The translations under genes were made by a program, and so were the position numbers. A DNA stretch of 64,000 nucleotides from Pullulanibacillus camelliae (lineage in GTDB: Bacteria > Bacillota > Bacilli > Bacillales > Sporolactobacillaceae), in contig NZ_BMIR01000002.1 in NCBI RefSeq assembly GCF_014642655.1, positions 175,025 to 239,024 on the forward strand. Direction: 5' to 3'. Under the pieces are notes generated by a model, which saw only the letters and a program-made list of their open reading frames with translations, did not search any database and was not told the DNA's origin. This document shows, one piece after another, positions 16,856 to 28,645 of this stretch; position 1 is the stretch's first letter, and each line of letters starts with the position of its first letter.

Positions 16856-16887
16856 AAAACTCTCCAAGTTATGGATTGGAGAGTTTT
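16856..16887 (+). terminator. des terminator / hairpin before desK
   Basis: AAAACTCTCCAA and TTGGAGAGTTTT form a perfect 12-bp stem with an 8-base loop. It separates des from desK, which has its own TATAAT at 16904-16909. Confidence 0.75.
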
Positions 16888-16961
16888 GTGTGATACGCTT
16901 TGTTATAATGAGAGTAATATAAAAAGATAAATGGTGTATAAAATGGATAATGGAGGGCGTT

Positions 16962-18098
16962 ATGCGACAGTGGTTTCATATTATTCCTAAGAATACTGGG
17001 CTTAGTGCCTTTGTATGGATCATCTTTTGTATTCTTCCTTTTTATTTAATTAGACGCTCATCCACCCTCACTGATATAGGCTTTGGGATTTTATTAATCA
17101 GCTTATTTTTTATTGCCTACCGTCTATCATTCACTGCTAAAAGTAAATGGGTTTATTTATCGGTTAGCTTGGAAATGGCGATTAGTATTTTTACAACGTT
17201 ACATTTTGGCTACGTATATTTAGCTTTATTTTTAGCTTTTTTTATTGGAAAGGTTCAGCATAAAGGCGGTTTTTTTGCCTTATACATCCTTCACTTGGTA
17301 ACGACGATTGCCGCTATTACCATGGGCTTCTTTCTTGAAACGCATCTCTTAACCACCCAATTGCCCTTTGTCATCATAACTGTTATTGGTATTATTTTAC
17401 TGCCCTTTAATATGTATAATCGCATGAATCGCGAAAAGTTGGAAAATCAATTGGAGTACGCAAATAAAAAAATTTCAAAGCTTAGCGTTTTAGAAGAACG
17501 CCAGCGCATTGCACGTGATTTACACGATACGCTTGGTCAGAAGCTTTCATTAATTCGCTTAAAAAGTGATTTGGCTGAAAAATTAATGGAAATTACGCCT
17601 GCAGAAGCAAAAAAAGAAATTCGCGAGATCAATCAGACTGCCCGAACGGCTTTAAAAGAAGTGCGGGAAATGGTATCCGATATGCGGGGGGCTAAATTAG
17701 AAAATGAAGTGGTACGGATTGGGCAAATATTAAAGGCGGCACAAATCGAATGGACTTTGACAGGAGCTTCAAAGCTCGAGAATATCCCGCTTTTAGTTGA
17801 GAATGTGCTTTGTATGTGTTTAAAAGAAGCCATAACGAATGTGGTTAAGCATAGTCAGGCAACATGGTGTGTTGTTGAGATGAACCAAACAAGTTCTGAA
17901 TTTACTATTGATGTAAGAGATAATGGTGTGGGAGTATTGGAGCCGCTGGCTTCTCTAAAAGGACACGGTTTACGTGGAATAGAGGAACGATTAGAATTTG
18001 TTAATGGCACGTTAGAAGTGCTATCTGCAGAGGAGACAGTCCTTCATATTCGTGTTCCTAAGGTTCTCCAACCGAAAGAACAGGAGGAAATACTGTGA
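16962..18098 (+). CDS. desK: sensor histidine kinase DesK
   Basis: A 378-residue thermosensor-type histidine kinase. The first 150 residues hold about five membrane segments with almost no periplasmic domain, as in DesK. The phospho-acceptor motif ERQRIARDLHDTLGQ (HisKA_3) follows a short coiled coil, and the ATPase part has NVVKHS and DNGVGV plus GHGLRGIEERL. It should phosphorylate DesR when membrane fluidity falls. An ATG at 16950 is in frame, but GGAGGG at 16952-16957 can only serve the ATG at 16962. It overlaps desR by four bases, so the two are made together. Confidence 0.9.
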   Translation: MRQWFHIIPKNTGLSAFVWIIFCILPFYLIRRSSTLTDIGFGILLISLFFIAYRLSFTAKSKWVYLSVSLEMAISIFTTLHFGYVYLALFLAFFIGKVQHKGGFFALYILHLVTTIAAITMGFFLETHLLTTQLPFVIITVIGIILLPFNMYNRMNREKLENQLEYANKKISKLSVLEERQRIARDLHDTLGQKLSLIRLKSDLAEKLMEITPAEAKKEIREINQTARTALKEVREMVSDMRGAKLENEVVRIGQILKAAQIEWTLTGASKLENIPLLVENVLCMCLKEAITNVVKHSQATWCVVEMNQTSSEFTIDVRDNGVGVLEPLASLKGHGLRGIEERLEFVNGTLEVLSAEETVLHIRVPKVLQPKEQEEIL

Positions 18099-18694
18099 TT
18101 CATATTGTTCTTGCTGAGGATCAGCGCATGCTACTTGGCGCATTAGGTTCGTTATTAAATCTTGAAGAAGACATGAAGGTTGTTGGAATGGCACAGACTG
18201 GTGAAGAAGCACTCACGTTGGTCAATCAGCTTCACCCCGATGTCTGTATTATGGATATAGAAATGCCAGCAAAAACGGGGCTTGAAGCTGCCGAGTTATT
18301 AAAAGAGCACCCATGTCAGGTGATTATACTTACAACATTTGCTCGGCCTGGCTACTTTGAGCGTGCGCGTTTGGCAGGAGTGAGTGGCTATTTGTTAAAG
18401 GATAGCCCGAGTGAAGAATTAGCCCATTCCATTCGTATCATTATGGAGGGCAGACGAGTCTATGCCCCCGAATTAGTGGACATGGCCTACAGCAGTGAAA
18501 GCCCGTTAACTAAGCGTGAGGAAGAAGTGATCAATTTGATTGCTGAAGGGAAAAATACAAAGGAAATTGCTAAGCAGCTTTTTATTACGAACGGGACAGT
18601 GCGCAATTATATCTCAGTCATCTTAGATAAGCTCAATGTAAGCAATCGCATTGAAGCCGTTTCCCGTTTCAAGGAAAAGGGCTGGGGCAAGTAA
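18095..18694 (+). CDS. desR: response regulator DesR (NarL/LuxR type)
   Basis: A 199-residue response regulator. The receiver domain has the acidic pair Glu8/Asp9 and the phosphorylation site Asp54 in CIMDIEMP, then TTFARPGYF and the conserved Lys in YLLKDSP. The C-terminal LuxR helix-turn-helix is LTKREEEVINLIAEGKNTKEIA followed by GTVRNYISVILDKL. Phosphorylated by DesK, it should bind the palindrome upstream of des and switch on desaturase synthesis. GTG is the start, overlapping desK by four bases; GGAGG lies about eight bases before it. Repeat copy B begins 12 bases after its stop codon. Confidence 0.9.
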   Translation: MIHIVLAEDQRMLLGALGSLLNLEEDMKVVGMAQTGEEALTLVNQLHPDVCIMDIEMPAKTGLEAAELLKEHPCQVIILTTFARPGYFERARLAGVSGYLLKDSPSEELAHSIRIIMEGRRVYAPELVDMAYSSESPLTKREEEVINLIAEGKNTKEIAKQLFITNGTVRNYISVILDKLNVSNRIEAVSRFKEKGWGK

Positions 18695-18705
18695 AAAATA
18701 GGCAA

Positions 18706-19180
18706 GAGAGGCTGGACCAGAAGTCTTCAGCTCATAGAGAATCCGACCGCATTCACAATTGTGGATGCGGTCGGATTTTGAGTGAGTCATGAAGCACTCG
18801 TCAAAACCCTTCGCTTTCCATGGACACGCCTCAGGCGCGCAGGATGTGCTAGCTTCGGCGTTTGACGCACCATCGGGGTCCCCGAAAAGTACTTTATACT
18901 TTTGGGGGGAGTGATGTGATCGCTTCGGTGTTATCACATGAATGTGATGTTTTTAGCCGAAGTTTGCTTTAAGGATTCTCAAGTCTATGAGACCCAAAAA
19001 TCCCCTGTTCCTGCGTCTGCTAGACTTCTTTGTCGCCAGCTTCCTTGGAACAACACGTCGTTTAGTCGTGAAGGAAACCTCGGCCCCATTCTGTAAGCGT
19101 CTCCGTATTTTGACTCCGCTTCCCTGGCTACTTATCGCTTTTAGTATTAGGGAGATTTCTTTTCGTATTTCTCACCCACT
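18706..19180. repeat. dispersed structured intergenic repeat, copy B
   Basis: About 475 bases related to copies A, C and D, filling the space between desR (+) and the LysR gene (-). Hairpin 1 is AATCCGACCGCAT/ATGCGGTCGGATT (18740-18777), hairpin 2 is CTTCGG...CCGAAG enclosing ATCACAT/ATGTGAT (18923-18962). A third stem AAAAGTA/TACTTTT lies between them. The right part, from CCCTGTTCCTGCGTC onward, is the best conserved between copies. Confidence 0.8.
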
Positions 19181-19229
19181 TTTAGAATACTTCTACAAAA
19201 AATGAAGGCAGTCTGAAAAGCTATCCCTT

Positions 19230-20093
19230 TTAATGATGATGGTATTGGCGAACATAAGCGATAAAGTGTTGAATAATGGGAATAGCGTAAGTCTGCGTTT
19301 TATAGAGTAACCAAGTTTTATTAATGACGGGTTCTCCGTTCAGAGAATGGAGCTGATATTTGTGGAGAGAGTCAGTCTCGGTCAGTCCAATATCAGAAAT
19401 AATGGCAAAGCCTAATCCTCTTCTAACCATTTCTAGACAAGTTTCTAATTTGTCCACCTCCATCGTAATGGAAGCTGGTTTATGATAGTGCTCCTTCCAC
19501 CAATCCTCAATTTTTTTCACAATGGTACTGTTAGTTTTTAAAAAGATGCGGGGCTTTGACGGCAAGTGTTCTAAGTCAATAGTCTCTTTTGAGATGATGC
19601 AATAATGGTCCTGACTAATGACTTCCTTCTGCTCAGTCCAGTGCATCTCTTCACGCGTAATGGCAATGTGACTTTCATTATTTTGCATGAGTTGAAACAC
19701 ACTAGAACTCCAGCCTGTCTGTACTGTAAAACGAATCTTTGGAAAGCGACGATTAAATTCGGCTAACAGACTAGGTAATTGATAGAGTGCATAATTACTA
19801 GAAACGCCCAATCGGATGATGCCATTTTTGTCTCTATTCATGTTATAGAGTTCATCTTGCACCTTTTGATATTCTAGTGTCATTTGCTTAGCATAGGCGA
19901 CCAAACGTTCACCTTCAGGCGTAAAGGTGAGTGCTTTATTGTTTTTTATGATGAGCTGAACATTGAGTTCCTTCTCAAGTTGCTTAATGCGGTAGCTTAA
20001 GGCAGGCTGAGAGGTAAAGAGGCTCTCTGCTGCCCTTGTGAGATTGCGCGTCTCATAAATGGTTTGTAAAATCACCCAATCACGATTATCCAT
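19230..20093 (-). CDS. LysR family transcriptional regulator
   Basis: A 287-residue LysR-type regulator. The N-terminal winged helix is typical: WVILQTIYETRNLTRAAESLFTSQPALSYRIKQLEKEL, shown here only as positions 5-40, followed by the LTFTPEGERLV segment. The rest is a two-lobed periplasmic-binding-protein-like effector domain starting IIRLGVSSNY and including VRRGLGFAIIS. An upstream ATG at 20114 is in frame, but AAGGTGG stands seven bases ahead of the ATG at 20093 and that start gives the usual short N-terminus. It is divergent from the M20/YfcC/M28 operon and probably activates it in response to a peptide-like or acylated amino acid substrate. Confidence 0.88.
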   Translation of the reverse strand: MDNRDWVILQTIYETRNLTRAAESLFTSQPALSYRIKQLEKELNVQLIIKNNKALTFTPEGERLVAYAKQMTLEYQKVQDELYNMNRDKNGIIRLGVSSNYALYQLPSLLAEFNRRFPKIRFTVQTGWSSSVFQLMQNNESHIAITREEMHWTEQKEVISQDHYCIISKETIDLEHLPSKPRIFLKTNSTIVKKIEDWWKEHYHKPASITMEVDKLETCLEMVRRGLGFAIISDIGLTETDSLHKYQLHSLNGEPVINKTWLLYKTQTYAIPIIQHFIAYVRQYHHH

Positions 20094-20180
20094 GGCCACC
20101 CACCTTTTCATCATTGAATATTTCTATGGAATAATAAAAAATATTTATGATTATCAGTATAACTTAAAAAAAATGATTAT

Positions 20181-20209
20181 TTAACACAGAAGAGAAAAAT
20201 AACTATAAT
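20181..20209 (+). promoter_or_regulatory. promoter of the M20/YfcC/M28 operon
   Basis: TTAACA (20181-20186), 17 bases, TATAAT (20204-20209). TTATCAGTATAA just upstream is a short palindrome that may be part of the LysR site. Confidence 0.6.
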
Positions 20210-20260
20210 CAAACTACTTGATGATAGAGTAAAAAATATTCAGAAAGTAGTGATTGTGAC

Positions 20261-21451
20261 ATGTTAGATGAAGAGGTTACAGACTATAAAGAAAAAATTC
20301 AAAAAACGATTGATGCATTGGATGGAGAGTTAAGAGAACTGGCTTTAAACATTCATGCCCACCCTGAAATAAGCTTTGAAGAATTTCAAGCGATGGAGTG
20401 GCTAACAGACACTCTAGCAAAAGAGGGATTTGAGATTGAAAAAGGGATCGCAGGTCTAGAAACGGCGTTTATTGCCAGCTGGACTCATCAAAAAGAAGGA
20501 CCGACGATTGCTTTTTTAGCGGAATACGACGCCTTGCCAAGACTTGGACATGGATGTGGTCATAATTTAATAGGGACGGCATCCGTAGGAGCGGCGATAG
20601 CTCTGAAAAAGGCGTTTCCTGAACTGCCTGGGAAGCTTTTCGTTATCGGAACACCTGCTGAGGAAGAGGGGGGCGGAAAAATTATCATGGCTAATCATGG
20701 TGTGTTTGATGCTATTGATGCCGTCATGATGTGCCATCCAAGAAATCAAACCGTGGTGCTGCGTGGTGGTTTAGCTTGTGTGGATGCGGTCGTAAAATTT
20801 TATGGGAAAGAGTCGCATGCTTCCTCGGCACCTGAAAAAGGGATTAGCGCTCTTGATGCGGTAATTAATAGTTTTAATGCAATTCATTCATTACGCGCCT
20901 ACCTTCCTCGTGAGGCTAAAGTGAATGGCATCATTACCAAAGGTGGCGATGCGACAAATATTGTTCCAGGATTTTGTGAAGCCAAATTCTTAATGAGAGC
21001 CGTAGATACTATCGAACTCAATAGAGTAAGAGACAAGGTTTATCGCGCGATTAAAGGAGCTTCAGAATCTGTGGGCGCAACATGTGAGGTTGAAGAAGGG
21101 TTAATTTATGCTGAGCGCAATAATAATGAGGAGCTTGCAGAGCTATTCCGGCAGAACCTTGTTTCTATGGGGATTGAAGTGGAGCCAGCCGAAGGAGGCA
21201 TTGGATCTTCTGACATTGGGAATGTTGGGCAGGTGACAGCGACGATCCATCCGTATATTAAGATCGGTGAAGCGGACAATCATACACCTGCGTTTGTTGA
21301 AGAGGCGAAGTCAGAGACGGGGTTAAAAGGGATGAATCAAGCGGCGAAGGCTTTAGCTATGACGGCTTTTGACTTATGCACAGATCAAGCGGCTTATCGA
21401 AGAGTGCGCTCGGAGTATGAACAATGGAAAGCCCGTCATTCCCATGAGTAA
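20261..21451 (+). CDS. M20 family amidohydrolase (AbgB-like)
   Basis: A 396-residue M20 peptidase/amidohydrolase. Metal-binding and catalytic elements seen are the N-terminal HAHPEISFEE, AEYDALP, GHGCGHN, the general-base Glu pair in TPAEEEGGGK, and GKESHAS at the start of the dimer domain. GHGCGHN and PAEEEGGGK are the pattern of the p-aminobenzoyl-glutamate hydrolase B subgroup. It would cleave an amide such as an N-acyl amino acid or a dipeptide-like compound in the cytosol. The YfcC carrier starts 23 bases later and an M28-like protein follows, so transport and hydrolysis of one substrate class seem coupled. Confidence 0.85.
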   Translation: MLDEEVTDYKEKIQKTIDALDGELRELALNIHAHPEISFEEFQAMEWLTDTLAKEGFEIEKGIAGLETAFIASWTHQKEGPTIAFLAEYDALPRLGHGCGHNLIGTASVGAAIALKKAFPELPGKLFVIGTPAEEEGGGKIIMANHGVFDAIDAVMMCHPRNQTVVLRGGLACVDAVVKFYGKESHASSAPEKGISALDAVINSFNAIHSLRAYLPREAKVNGIITKGGDATNIVPGFCEAKFLMRAVDTIELNRVRDKVYRAIKGASESVGATCEVEEGLIYAERNNNEELAELFRQNLVSMGIEVEPAEGGIGSSDIGNVGQVTATIHPYIKIGEADNHTPAFVEEAKSETGLKGMNQAAKALAMTAFDLCTDQAAYRRVRSEYEQWKARHSHE

Positions 21452-21474
21452 CGCTAAAAAGGAGGTTCCTGAAA

Positions 21475-22920
21475 ATGAGTAAAGAAAAGCAAGCGTCTCA
21501 AGCTCTCGTCTATCCATCAGAAAAGCGGCCATTCCAGCGCTTTTTTAAAATGCCTCATACTTATGTCATTCTATTTATCATGATTGTCATTGCAGCTGTA
21601 TTAACCTATATCATTCCGGCAGGTGAGTTTAAAAGAGTAGATGACAAGGTATCCGGTCAAACCGTCATTGTGCCTGATTCTTATCATCATCTGACTCAGA
21701 CACCGACCACACTTTTGGATATACCTACAGCCATTGTAGATGGCCTGAATGATTCGAGTGACGTTGTCTTTTTTATATTGATCATCGGCGGGGCCTTTCA
21801 GATTATTACAGCCACGGGGACGATCGAAGCAATCACAGGTAAAGTCGCTCGTGCCTTTCAGAAAAGGGCAAAATTAATTGTCCCTATATTTTTAACGCTA
21901 TTTTCTATCGGTGGCTTTACCATGGGAATGTCAACGGAAGTGATGGTGTTTGTTCCCATAGGCATAGCGATTGCCAGATCCTTAGGCTACGACGCTCTCA
22001 CAGGTACCGCAATGATTACGTTGGGGGCGTCCTGTGGCTTTACAGCGGGTCTGCTCAATCCCTTTAATGTCGGGGTCGCCCAGTCGATTGCCCAATTGCC
22101 ACTGTTTTCCGGCCTGTGGTTACGTGCCCTTTTATTGGTCGTCTTACTCATTGTGACAAGCCTTTATATTATCCGTTATGCTTCTAAAGTCAATGCGAAT
22201 CCTTCAAAAAGCATTATTGCAGATATGGAGAAAAATGAAGACAAGTCAATGAAGGATCACTTGAAGGAGCTTCCCCATTTGCAGCTTCAGCATTACCTTA
22301 CTTTGCTCGTTTTGGCACTAGGCATCGCCTCGTTAATATGGGGAATTTCGACACAGGGGTGGTACATCAAAGAGCTTTCCGCTCTCTTTTTATCAATGGG
22401 TGTGATCTCAGGCTTTTGTGCACGTTTCGGGCCGAGTAAAATCGCTTCAGAATTTGTAACAGGGGCAAAAAATATCATCTTTGGCGCATTGATCGTTGGG
22501 ATTGCCCGTGCTGTTTTAGTTGTTTTTGAGCAAGGGCATATCATTGATTCTGTTGTCAACGATTTAGCGGCTGTTGTTGGAGAAGTGCCTGGTTTCTTGC
22601 AAGTGTTAAGTATGTATAGCTTTCAAGTGATCATGAACACCTTTGTGACGTCAGGAACAGGACAGGCGGCGATTACAATGCCGCTGATGACACCGCTGGC
22701 TGATCTGATTCATGTTACACGACAAACGGCTGTTCTCGCCTTTCAGATGGGGGATGGGTTTACGAATATGATTCTGCCAACCTCTTCTGCTTTAATGGGA
22801 AGCCTGGCTGTCTCCGGAATACCCTATCAAAAATGGGTGAAGTTTATTTGGCCATTAATGGTTATGTGGCTAGTGATAGGTGGTATTTTTGTGGTGATGG
22901 CTAATATGATTCACTACTAA
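21475..22920 (+). CDS. YfcC family membrane carrier
   Basis: A 481-residue membrane protein with roughly twelve hydrophobic segments, a YfcC/DcuC-like secondary carrier. Family blocks seen are TYIIPAGEF after the first membrane segment, GGFTMGMSTEVMVF, TLGASCGFTAGLLNPFNVG, and the C-terminal TSGTGQAAITMPLM and ILPTSSALMGSLA repeats. Carriers of this group take up or exchange amino acids, peptides or dicarboxylates across the cytoplasmic membrane. AAGGAGG stands ten bases before the ATG. Lying between an M20 amidohydrolase and an M28-like protein, it probably imports their substrate. Confidence 0.85.
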   Translation: MSKEKQASQALVYPSEKRPFQRFFKMPHTYVILFIMIVIAAVLTYIIPAGEFKRVDDKVSGQTVIVPDSYHHLTQTPTTLLDIPTAIVDGLNDSSDVVFFILIIGGAFQIITATGTIEAITGKVARAFQKRAKLIVPIFLTLFSIGGFTMGMSTEVMVFVPIGIAIARSLGYDALTGTAMITLGASCGFTAGLLNPFNVGVAQSIAQLPLFSGLWLRALLLVVLLIVTSLYIIRYASKVNANPSKSIIADMEKNEDKSMKDHLKELPHLQLQHYLTLLVLALGIASLIWGISTQGWYIKELSALFLSMGVISGFCARFGPSKIASEFVTGAKNIIFGALIVGIARAVLVVFEQGHIIDSVVNDLAAVVGEVPGFLQVLSMYSFQVIMNTFVTSGTGQAAITMPLMTPLADLIHVTRQTAVLAFQMGDGFTNMILPTSSALMGSLAVSGIPYQKWVKFIWPLMVMWLVIGGIFVVMANMIHY

Positions 22921-22951
22921 TGCTTGAGTAAGTAAATGAGGGGATTGAAAA

Positions 22952-24667
22952 ATGACTGAAGAAGAAAAAAGTGTGCTTTTATCAGAAGTCAATCTGGAAG
23001 AAATGGATAACCTGTTAAAGGTCTTTAGTCACTTGAACCGTTTAAGTGGTGAACAAGAGGCGGAACAGGCGGCACAGTTCATTTTAAATAAGCTTGATGC
23101 ATATGGCATCTTATATGAGAAACAACGCTGTGACCTTTATGTCAGTAATCCCATTTTCGGTGAATTATCTATTATCGAAAGCGATGAATGTATCCAAGCA
23201 AAAACGCGATCCTTTTCAGCTCATTGTCCTGACGGCAGAAAGGGGACGCTGCTCTATGATCCATATAGCAAGTCAAAAGAAACGCTTACACCTATGGAGG
23301 AAAAGAAGTGGTACACATCGGTTAAGGATAAAATTGTTGTGAGCTGGAATGGCTATGAAGACTATGTAAAAAAGGTGGAAAAGTATGGAGCGATGGGAGT
23401 TGTTCACATATGGCCGTCTTCTGAGCCAGTCATTCATGAAGAAACTGTTGGACCGATTTGGGGGGCACCGTCCTTAGAGACCATCCATGATCTTCCGGTC
23501 CTTCCGGTTATCGGCATTGGCCATGCAGAGGGGCTCGCGTTACTCGAGAAAATGGAGCAAGGCATGGTGAGTGCCCGCATTAAAACCAGGGTTGAGACAA
23601 AATGTGTTCAAGCAACGCTGCCAATTGCCCATATTCCAGGACGATCGACCGATTATGTTTTACTGTCAAGTCACTATGATTCATGGCATGAAGGTATGAC
23701 AGATAATGCCGTAGGCAATGCTCTCTGCTTAGAAGTAGCTCGGATACTTTCACTTCATACCCAACGCTTGGAACGGGGATTAAAAGTAGCATGGTGGCCA
23801 GGGCATTCTAATGCTCGGTATGGTGGCTCGACATGGTATTGTGATCACAATTGGCAGGATTTACAGGAGCATTGTGTCGCTCATATTAATGTGGACTCTC
23901 CGGGCTCAAAGGGGGGTGACGCTCTTCTTGTCAACAGAAGCGGAGTTGAAGATGTAGGTTTCATTGATGAGGTCATTCGATCAGTGACTGGTCAATCTCC
24001 GAAAGGGTATAGCTATTTAAAAAAGGGTGCGGATCAATCGTTCTGGGGTGTGGATATTCCCGTTCATATTGCTTTAAAAAATGTCCCAAGTGCTGATATA
24101 GCTCGTTATCATTCTCCTGGCTCAGGCGGAGGATGGTGGTGGCACACAGAGGAGGATACTTATGATAAGGTCGATCATGCCCTTTTATTAAGAGATACAC
24201 AGATTCACCTATTGCTTGTAGAACGCCTATTAAGTTTGTCTTGCTTGCCTTTAGAGCTTAACGACCATCTTAAAAATATGAAGCAAGTGATTGCAGCGTT
24301 AGATGCTAGCTCAGATTCTGACTTGAGTTTTCAATCTGTATTCTCCAGCTTAGAAGCGCTCACTGAAGCGATTAAACAGCTTGGGAGCCAAAAGGATGAT
24401 GGGGACAAGGCATGCCTTCAGCAAATAGGTGGCCACTTGAATCAATTGATTTATTCCTATTCGGATCCTTATCGTTTTGACATTGCTTATATGTCAGGGC
24501 CTTTTCCAGGATTTCAAGTAGTCAAACAGATTTATAGAGAGACAACACCAGAGACGCAGTATTTATTTATCAAAACGTTTTTTGTAAGACAGTGTAATCG
24601 CTGGGTGAATGAAGTGAAGCGAATGATTGAACAGTTCAAAGATGATTGTGAACTAAAAGACGCATAA
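22952..24667 (+). CDS. M28-like metallopeptidase homologue lacking the Glu-Glu motif
   Basis: A 571-residue protein with an M28 core and an inserted PA-like region (about residues 95-205). Metal ligands seen are SSHYDSW near residue 240, TDNAVGNA near 250, NVDSPG near 312 and HTEEDTYDKVD near 405. Where M28 enzymes carry the catalytic and ligand Glu pair (GxEExGLxGS), this one reads WWPGHSNARYGGSTWY. That variant motif may define a subfamily with different chemistry rather than a dead enzyme, since the rest of the site is kept. A 150-residue helical tail follows. No signal peptide, so it is cytosolic. It ends the operon with the M20 hydrolase and YfcC carrier. Confidence 0.75.
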   Translation: MTEEEKSVLLSEVNLEEMDNLLKVFSHLNRLSGEQEAEQAAQFILNKLDAYGILYEKQRCDLYVSNPIFGELSIIESDECIQAKTRSFSAHCPDGRKGTLLYDPYSKSKETLTPMEEKKWYTSVKDKIVVSWNGYEDYVKKVEKYGAMGVVHIWPSSEPVIHEETVGPIWGAPSLETIHDLPVLPVIGIGHAEGLALLEKMEQGMVSARIKTRVETKCVQATLPIAHIPGRSTDYVLLSSHYDSWHEGMTDNAVGNALCLEVARILSLHTQRLERGLKVAWWPGHSNARYGGSTWYCDHNWQDLQEHCVAHINVDSPGSKGGDALLVNRSGVEDVGFIDEVIRSVTGQSPKGYSYLKKGADQSFWGVDIPVHIALKNVPSADIARYHSPGSGGGWWWHTEEDTYDKVDHALLLRDTQIHLLLVERLLSLSCLPLELNDHLKNMKQVIAALDASSDSDLSFQSVFSSLEALTEAIKQLGSQKDDGDKACLQQIGGHLNQLIYSYSDPYRFDIAYMSGPFPGFQVVKQIYRETTPETQYLFIKTFFVRQCNRWVNEVKRMIEQFKDDCELKDA

Positions 24668-24797
24668 TACAAGCTTTAACATGCTAGCTCTCATTCTTGT
24701 TTAGAATCACTTCATGAAAGCAGTTTTAACCTACTCTTTTTGGATGATAGTTACAACCTGTGCATGTACGGACAGAAACGAAAGCAAGAAGGCAGTT

Positions 24798-24840
24798 AGA
24801 GTCCGAAGTGAAGAGCAGTCGCTTCGGACTAAAAAATAAA
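24798..24840 (+). terminator. terminator after the M28-like gene
   Basis: AGTCCGAAG (24800-24808) pairs with CTTCGGACT (24822-24830), followed by AAAAAATAAATTT. Its position is 130 bases after the operon. Confidence 0.65.
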
Positions 24841-25243
24841 TTTAACAGTAGAATTCTACTGGTTGAAATTGAGGCAACGGTTATTTTTAATTAAAGAATA
24901 CACGTAAGAGGAGTGCGATAAGGATAATGGAGATTCTAAATGAGAATTGGGCTTAATAACGGCCTGTGCAAGCTAACAAAGCGAGTCGTGAACCTAGTCT
25001 GTCCATAAGAGCAGAAAGGCTGGAGGCTCTATAGTCAGAAAGCTTTCCACATCTTTAGCCCCACAGTTAGTCCTTTCATCTGTCAGTCTTTTTAGTTCAA
25101 GCACTCTTTTATTTTACTTCCATCCATTTGGTAGTACGGTGTGTATGATCCATTTACCAATAGCGTTCACTCCAAATTTGAAACTCCCAATAAAGCTCGC
25201 CTTTTTTAGTTTTATCTTTTATTCGAATACAAGAGCTATAGAC
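24841..25243. other. intergenic stretch upstream of lacZ
   Basis: About 400 bases with no assignable gene. On the minus strand near 25160-25235 a short frame reads SSCIRIKDKTKKGELYWEFQ and stops shortly after; it may be the end of a decayed gene, but I do not recognise it. Confidence 0.35.
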
Positions 25244-25272
25244 TTGACGCTTATGCATTGCTATGGTCTAAT
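25244..25272 (+). promoter_or_regulatory. lacZ promoter
   Basis: TTGACG (25244-25249), 17 bases, TCTAAT (25267-25272). Confidence 0.55.
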
Positions 25273-25279
25273 ATAGTAA

Positions 25280-28510
<3,231 letters not shown>

Positions 28511-28580
28511 TGAGATTGAGGTTAGGGATAGAAGTATTCATTCCTTATGTATAGAGAAGCTAAACGTATTGACACTTTTG

Positions 28581-28627
28581 AACTGCATTCCGATGGTTAG
28601 ACACAGCTAACCATCGGAGGTGCAGTT
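28581..28627. repeat. palindromic element AACTGC...GCAGTT, copy 2
   Basis: AACTGC, then CCGATGGTTAG and its exact complement CTAACCATCGG around a short loop, then GGTGCAGTT and TTTCC. It shares outer arms and right end with 10576-10623 but has a different inner stem. It lies between lacZ (+) and the YcaQ-like gene (-). Confidence 0.6.
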
Positions 28628-28645
28628 TTCCTATATCTTCCTTGA

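Noticed and set aside
18987-19205. 72-codon open frame after desR
   Set aside because: Also within the repeat (copy B); copy D has a different frame at the matching place.
25160-25235. Minus-strand fragment SSCIRIKDKTKKGELYWEFQ... ahead of lacZ
   Set aside because: Protein-like composition, but no start, no recognisable family and too short; noted as possible decayed gene only.
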